NCBI RefSeq assembly: GCF_021155775.2
Contig: NC_060236.1
Span: forward strand, 7,609,087 to 7,673,086
Direction: 5' to 3'
DNA length: 64,000 nt
Origin: Neodiprion pinetum
Taxonomy: Eukaryota; Arthropoda; Insecta; Hymenoptera; Diprionidae
The number at the start of each line of letters is the position of its first letter. Positions within the stretch are counted from its first letter, which is position 1. The notes under the pieces are model-generated. The model saw only the letters and a program-made list of their open reading frames with translations, was not told the origin of the DNA and did not search any database. The translations under genes and the position numbers were made by a program. This document shows positions 57,301-64,000 of the stretch, piece after piece.

Positions 57301-60300
57301 TTGTAATACTATTAGCGTAATCTCTCCTCTGAAAACCTTCTTTATCATCCCGAGTATTCTGCTCAGCTCAATGTATCGTAAAACTAGATGCTGGGGTCAA
57401 GTTTTACGGATCCGTTCAAATCGGCGAGACTGAACGATTTGAAAAATTATCGAAATCCTTATAATGAATTGATTTTTCATTTTTTCAAACAATATTTTAT
57501 CTGAATAGAAAAAAATCTTTGCAATCGAATTTCAACTAAAAATCATGTCTATCAGAATTTCAGAATAATCCCTTTGTAAGTTTTGTTCATTTTTAATTTT
57601 TTGGTACGAAATAAATTAATCAAAAGTCACCTGAGATGAATTGTTTTCTTAGATTCGCGGTATAATAACACAAAATATTACGCACAAAATTATGTTGAAA
57701 ACGGTTATAATTAACAAACTTATTGCAGTTGTAAGCAATTTGTTTCAGGCGGAATTTCGTAAGAAATCTGTTCATGAACAAAATACACCACAATATCCAT
57801 CAAAATTCAATCAAAACAGCTAAATCATATCTTTCACTCACCAAAGATATCGGAATTGAACTTTTTTTGTTCAAGTTTGCGGATCCGAATTGTTATTCTT
57901 GCGAGAAGATAAAGATTCTTGGAAATTAAATTCCATCGAACGAACTCCAGTCCGAGTTTTAAAAGCCCGCATATATTACGTTATCACTTTTCTTTGTCCA
58001 GTCAACTCTTTTTTTCACGGCTCCGTTACACCCCTGCTGCAACCTCGAAATCCACCGTCTATTTATCTTCGCGGGCGATTAAATGTATGTACACAGATTT
58101 TCTGGGTTTGCGTAAACGGTACCCTCGACCTTCGGAGAGCCGGCGGAATAGGATCTCGTTGAAGGCAGTGCTGTAAAGGATTCGGGGGCAGGAAGTATTC
58201 CGCAAACTTGCAGATCCCGGTCCGTTCCCGTGAATATATTCCGAGGGGCAGTATAAAGCGTAATCCAAACAGCAGAATCCTCTTAGTGGAGTAAGTACGT
58301 ATATACAGAATGCTCTTTAGGCTCGGGTGTAACGTATGCATAACCGAACGCCCACGGAGAAACGAATCAGCGTCCCAAACGCGCCGTTTGAGGATTACGA
58401 AGGAGACTCAAAGAGCCCGCGAGAAAAGGGCTTGAAAAAAGGGATTTGAGAAAGCGATCTCCACGGTTCGCAGGTGCGCCCATTATCGTCAATAAATTCG
58501 GCTCCTACCGTGACGTACCTAATCGTTTCGAAGGGCGTCAAGCAGGCGCAATCGAGATGGGGAGAGGAGAGCGTAATTTAAGATCGCGGTAATTCATTAA
58601 TGTGCACGCGAAGCGGAGCCGCTGCTCGTTGTTACCTCGAAGGGTTTAGTCTCGATGATTTGTGGAGTTTCGGGGCTTTTCGGAGCATAATGGGCCCGTC
58701 GGGATTCGCAGTCACGTTCTCCTTTTCTCCGCTCAATCAGAAGCCGAAGAAGGGACTGGAGCGGTGACCGAGAATCGGTCAAGAGTAAAACTTGTCCGAT
58801 TGCAGCAATAATAAACAGACGAGATATCGCCGGGCGTTTCCCATCCCACCCCCAAAACAGTTGGCAAAGTTACGAGCCAACTTCTGGTTCCCGTTGCTTC
58901 CCTGATTTCCCTAGGTCCCTCTTTCCGCCTAGGTGCAACTCTCCCCTCCGTTCATCCCTTCGTCTCGGTCTCTCTCGGTCTGCTTTCGATCTGATTCCGA
59001 CTTTCTTCCCAAAGCGAGTTTCCAGAAACGGTGAATTTTCGTCAAAGTGTTTTCCTCCGGAGAACTCCCGACTCGGACTAGCGATCCTGCAACGTCGTTA
59101 GGATCTGAACGTCGACTCGCCCTATTCGAGTCGTATTCCGATTCAAAAACTAAACCAATATCGAGACGAGTCATAGCGCGGGATCTTGGCCATTCGAAAA
59201 AAGGAAGCACCAGCATGGATATCTGTGATTTCTCATTTTCCTCAACCTGTTTTTAATTTACAACGTCTACAGGGTAACGTCACAGATATCGCAATACGTG
59301 TAATATTCCACCCATAACCAACGCGCAAAGTAATTCGGAAAAAGAACCTGCTAAAGTTGGAAAAACTAATTAAAAGACGGGAACAACTTTACTCACTCGT
59401 AGAATTCCACGAGCCCAGTTCTGGTATTTTCTCTCGCTCTCTCTCCCTCTCTCTCTCTTTCCTTACGCCTCCCCTGGGTGGCTGTATCTGCCGAACAATT
59501 ATACCGAAATGCCGAAAATGCTGAGCAATCTTGAGCCTAAGGAGCTTGCGCGTTTTCAATGCCCATATCTTTTACCTGAGCGAGTCCGTATAACTGCTGT
59601 TATAATACCGCGAGCGTCTCGTCATCAAATAATTAAATCTACAGCGTGAAGAAACGAGGAGTAAGGTTTGTATTTAACTGTCATTATCTCACGGGTGGAT
59701 TTCCGAAGGTGTTAAAGGGCTGTCGGACCTCTGTTAAATACGGCAAAATGTACTTAACAATTCTTTCTGCATTCCAATAATAAGCAACGAAGTTTCTTCA
59801 AACTTTGGGAAATGACATGACTTACGATTGTGCGTGTAAGTTGATTGAGAAAACTTGGTAGAACTGACGAAAGCACTAAAGTGTTTGCAGCTAATTGTCA
59901 CTCGATTTGATCGTTTGTGACACGCTACTGCAACTGAAACAAATATTTTTTGGAATTCTATCATTAATTTTACAAACTTTTCGTACTCAACTCACAGACA
60001 CAATCATTCCAAGCCTTATCATTTGTAAAATTTTTGAACAGATTTCATTACTCACATAGGAAAGAGTATCACACCTTCGGATGACAGATTCTGTTGAAAC
60101 TTTTTAAGGATGTTTCTTTGACCGAAAACGTGAAACTTTTAATAATGTGTAGTTTCATCCATTGGGCATTCTTTCGCTAGATTGACGATATATCAGACTG
60201 TAGAAAATTCGAAGATTACACTTTACTACGACTCTGAAATAATAATATATTTGTGTACACTTGAATCTATGCAAAACCTGTAAACGAAACTTCAAAAGTA

Positions 60301-60545
60301 CGATGAAAATTGATAGTTTAGGTAATAATTTGCAATAAGCTAGGTTTGTTATGAAATTCCACTCTTCAAACTGCTTACGTGATTGACTTTAATCGGTTTG
60401 AAGAACGGCCCAATAGATGAAACTACACATCGGAAGGTCGAAATTTTGAAACACAGAAACACCCCTATAAGTTTCAGCAGAATCCGTGATCCGTAGTTTT
60501 AATACCCTTCTCGCTAGTAAAACTAAGTAAGAATTGTAAAATACA
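57301..60545. other. unassigned region
   Basis: AT-rich at 57430-57880 and 59600-60540, GC-richer at 58380-59250 where overlapping frames on both strands (for example minus 59216-58929) have no recognised domain. No repeat family detected. Confidence 0.4.
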
Positions 60546-60824
60546 ATGCCCTGTATTTCACGCAAGTCCGGCGTCCCCTTAACGAAAGCGATAAACAGCA
60601 AGTGGAAGCCGACATCGAGGGAATCCGAAATCCATGTAGACGACGAACGGTACATGGAGATTGAGAAGCCAGGCGTATTGCCATCTGGCCAACAGCCGAA
60701 CCGCACGAACGGCTCGCTGATGGTGGCCAATTGTCGCGATATTAAACCCTCTTCCGCCCCTTTCAGAAGCGAAATCCAACACCCATCCAACGGGCCGATC
60801 GCTCGAGGGTGCAGGGCGATGTGA
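60546..60824 (+). other. protein-like open frame, unconfirmed
   Basis: A 92-codon plus-strand frame begins with ATG at 60546. An acceptor-like TATTTCACGCAAG ends at 60567. The peptide includes KWKPTSRESEIHVDDERYM and PSGQQPNRTNGSLMV. Codons are GC-ending relative to the AT-rich flanks. The minus strand is open for 165 codons over the same DNA, no good donor follows, and no family is recognised. Possible exon, or simply a GC-rich block. Confidence 0.22.
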
Positions 60825-62243
60825 TATCCGCGGGAGGAAAAACCAGAGGAAAAAATCGAGATAAGAACGTAGGAAAACATCCTCATGGCGCCCTCGGGCT
60901 GATCCAGCGTATATCTGCGGGGTCCATTGCTCAGTTTCCCCGCAGAGTGTTATCAGATCTTCTCTTAATAAGCGAACGAGCGATGAGCTCTCGGCTGATG
61001 CAATTTCCACTCGCCAACTTCATCCTGCTTTCCCTCCCACCCTCTCTCTCTCTCTCTCGCTGTGCATTATACACCCAACCCCATTTCCCGCTTTTCTCTC
61101 CTCTATTTTACTTATGACACTGAATTACACGCTCCGTTAGTCAAGGTGTCGCGAAACGTGTCTTCGCGTTGCGTGTAACGTATTTTCAAAACTTGGGAGT
61201 CGACGACACCTCGAGACTCGGAACAGCCTGACGTGAGTGGGCAGACGTAAGAAAGCTCGACTAATTATGACCGCCGAAGGAGGTGCCGGGCACTAAAGCC
61301 GCGAGAGAGAAGAGATTTCCACCAGCTTTCTCAAATTAGATGAAATCTACCGAATCGACGAACGGCGACATATATACATATATATATATATACACGTATA
61401 ATACATGGATACATGTTTGCTGACTTGAGAGAAAAAGCAGTCGAAGCACGGCGTATTAAGCTCGCAGACCATAATGGTTTTCCTGCGGTTTATACGCACG
61501 CAGAAACGTAGCCCAGTTCCGAGGCTCGTTACAATGCGTCTGGCTGGGAAGAACGAGACGATTTTATAATAATAATAACAATCACCGCCAATTTACCTCT
61601 GCGATATTTAATACCGCGGCATACTCTGAGCGTACGGCTCGGGTTTGCTAACCCGTTTTTTTTTTTTTCCATTCACTTGTCACTCCGTCATTTTAATTTT
61701 CTGAAAAATTGTTTCATTCTCTCTTGCCTTGCCCGGGCACCGATCATGCCCGGCATCAATCACACGTACCTAGTATAATACGGGCGATCAACCCACCCTT
61801 CCTCTCTCTTTCTCACTCGTTCAGAATGTACTTCGTCAGTTACCGCTTATACTGCTTAATACTCAACGTCACATATTTCACGGGACATTCAATAAATCCG
61901 TGCTTCACGTCGGCTGGGTACATACGGCTCCATTAGCTGTTAGCTGCACACTACCGTGACGTTGCACAATCTCCACACTTGCACATCGTGTCCGTATTAC
62001 CGCACAATGCATACAACGGTTCGGCTAATTTCTACGTAATTGATCAATGTCAACGCGTTTGATTTTACGCTAATACAGATGCCTAATATCAAGTCAGCTA
62101 CATCCATCTACTGTACATGTATAATTCTCGGTAATTAATTAAGCATGTTTCACATGGACGGAACGTTATAATGTAATCTGATTTCGCAGCCGTTGAATTT
62201 TACGACAGCTATACACTATTTTGTGCTCGTATGAAGTTAGATC
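60825..62243. other. unassigned region with short microsatellites
   Basis: (CT)n at 61042-61059 and (TA)n at about 61371-61392. A T-run at about 61657-61668. Nothing else recognised. Confidence 0.45.
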
Positions 62244-62750
62244 GGCATCGGATAATCTTAAATTGCCATCAGACGGTGTTATATTGGCATCGAATGATCT
62301 TATACCGACATCAAATGGTGTTAGATTGACACCACGTGGTGTTATATTAACGTCAAATGGTGTTATGTTGATATCAAATGCTGTTATATTGACATCAGAT
62401 AGTTTCATATTGACACCAGACAGTGTTGGATCGACATTAAATGGTCTTATAGCTTCATCAAATGGTGTGAGATTGACATCAGACATTAATATTGACGTCA
62501 CAGTGTTACATTGGCGTCAGACAATGTTAAATAGACGTCAAATGGTGTGATATTGACATCAAATACTGTTAAGTATTAGATGACTTACTTATTAGACTTA
62601 CAGATAGTTTTAGACTGACATCAGACAGTGTTGGATCGACATGAAATGGTCTTACAGCTTCATCAAATGGTGTGAGATTGACATCAGACATTCACGTTGA
62701 CAACACTCAGTGTTAGATCGACATCAGAATGGTGTTACACCGACACCAAA
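62244..62750. repeat. 21-bp minisatellite with 91-bp higher-order duplication
   Basis: About 22 imperfect tandem units start GACATCAAATGGTGTTAT and are usually 21 bp long, with a few 19-bp units. Two 91-bp blocks (62397-62487 and 62602-62692) are near-identical and 205 bp apart, showing a segmental duplication within the array. Because 21 is a multiple of three, frames stay open on both strands: the minus strand reads heptads like FDVNITP and the plus strand NGVILTS. This explains the ~110-codon frames at 62166-62550, which I do not regard as genes. Confidence 0.9.
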
Positions 62751-64000
62751 TTACAGTCCACAGAAGTCCGCGTCGAAATTTTTCTCACGGTGGAAACGTT
62801 GGGGAGTTTACAGTGTCAAGAGTGGGACGATCCACATCGCTCGAGGGTAATTCCAGCGACATCCTTTTCTCGACGCAATGCAGATCGGTTCTTGAGTACC
62901 GGACCGCCTGCAAATTAAACCGGCAATCTCAGCCCAGCGGGCAATCCAAATTCATGAGCATCAAGTGACTCTGCAGCGCGCAGGATAGACGGAGGGGTAG
63001 ATAGATGCCTACAGACAATCGGGCGTCTTGCATACGACGATGGGACACGCGTATATTCTCCGACTGAATATGCATTAGGCTGCCCGAGGTCGGGTAAACA
63101 GTCGCTCACCCCTCGGGTGACTGTCTTAGCTGAGGTCACCTTAACGACACCTCTGGACTGGCAGCGGTTACCTCAATCGAACTCTGCAGGGTGGAGACGA
63201 AATCGCCTAGCCGCATCATCAGACCCGTGACTCGATCGTTTCGACGCCATTTTGCCTCGACTCTAGACTTCTGCACAGACCTTGCGTCGCTAGGTATTAT
63301 ACCGAAATCCCATCAGGAGGCATAGTCCTCAATTTTTTTTTCCCGCTTAAGGAACCCCCACGCATCTCCCGTTTATCTACCTATATCTCTGGCTCTGCCC
63401 CCCGATCTTCCAGTGTCTCCTTCTTTTCGCCGAAAAAGACACTCCTGAAGTTATTAGCTTTCGTTCGAGACGACGTTTAGCTGGATAGCAGATTTTTTTT
63501 CCCTTCTTTTCTCTTATACTTGTAGGGAAGACGGGGGGGGAGAGGAGGGCAGAAAAAACTGCAGACTTCGTTGATGGCACTTCGGATCGTTAACCCTACA
63601 TGCCCACGGATTGACTGATATTCTCTGTAGATTTAACTGCGCTGCTATGTTATTTCTGCGTATTCCTCTAGCTGCAGTGGAATTCTCCGGGAAAATACAC
63701 AACAGAATAAATAACTGTTCCGAATTCCTGGAACATGTTACGGGCACGTGAATCACTGCAAAGTATATATAAATGAAAGCGCTTTGAGCTTTTTTACAAA
63801 TAATTTCAATAGCTGTTTTCACGGAATCGTTATTGCAGATTCCGTAAATCTGCTAGTGATGCCTAAAAAAAAAAAAATTGAAAACAAATTTTTCTTTTCT
63901 CCTCGTGTTTGTTAATTTTTGCAACTGCGAGTGTTGAGCGATAAAAAAAAATTCGTTATACCTTCGGATTTGGGAACTCTGTAATTTTTCGATACATTAT
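62751..64000. other. unassigned right flank
   Basis: GC-richer to about 63440, then AT-rich with A-runs (63867-63878). No repeat or exon recognised. Confidence 0.4.

Noticed and set aside
60389..60886. 165-codon minus-strand frame
   Set aside because: Mirror of the plus-strand open block at 60546-60824; no start context or splice sites, no domain.
62166..62550. 110-codon heptad-repeat frames on both strands
   Set aside because: Explained by a 21-bp tandem unit, a multiple of three; two mirrored open frames argue for repeat DNA, not a gene.
1..64000. CRISPR array, operon or prophage
   Set aside because: No regularly spaced identical repeats with unique spacers, no ribosome-binding-site-led gene chains and low coding density; the window looks eukaryotic.

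Overview
The window looks like gene-poor nuclear DNA from an animal, most likely an insect and possibly a sawfly or other hymenopteran. Four things suggest this. There is no dense array of long ORFs. There are many long (CT)n/(GA)n, (GT)n and poly-A/T/G tracts. Short non-autonomous DNA transposons of Tc1/mariner and hAT type are scattered through it. The DNA is AT-rich but CpG is not obviously depleted. The taxon is an inference; no single sequence here proves it. I found no gene I can name, no rRNA or tRNA, no recognisable transposase or reverse transcriptase, and no CRISPR array. The window is probably intergenic DNA or the interior of very long introns.

Left part (1-14.5 kb): a perfect 31-bp hairpin (497-574), a large foldback (1072-1440), two near-full copies of a ~430-bp TA-flanked MITE here called family B (1612-2041 and 7064-7491), and two copies of an ~810-825-bp element with long terminal inverted repeats here called family A (3506-4312, flanked by a perfect 8-bp duplication, and 13709-14533).

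Middle part (14.5-40 kb): microsatellites, three degenerate arrays with a ~10-bp period built on GAAATC/GATTTC (15.7, 28.0 and 37.8-38.2 kb), two further foldbacks (26315-26493 and 30263-30671), a CpG-rich island with a consensus NRF-1-type palindrome (about 30.85-31.0 kb), an old copy of family B with an internal tandem duplication (33.5-34.15 kb), and a 3' fragment of family B (38336-38439).

Right part (40-64 kb): a possible first coding exon reading M-A-A then GTGAGT at 44806, another decayed family B copy (45.1-45.3 kb), foldbacks at 46741-47104, 51343-51965, 52322-52746 and 57120-57300, a 98-bp hAT-type MITE (55575-55672), and a 21-bp minisatellite (62244-62750) with a higher-order duplication that stays open in both strands.

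A few stretches have an open frame next to a good splice site (15190-15301 minus, 38488-38555 plus, 40168-40254 plus, 44806-44814 plus, 50948-51228 minus). They are listed as candidate exons with low confidence, because 64 kb produces such coincidences by chance and no product could be recognised. The best-supported content of the window is its repeat biology, not its genes.
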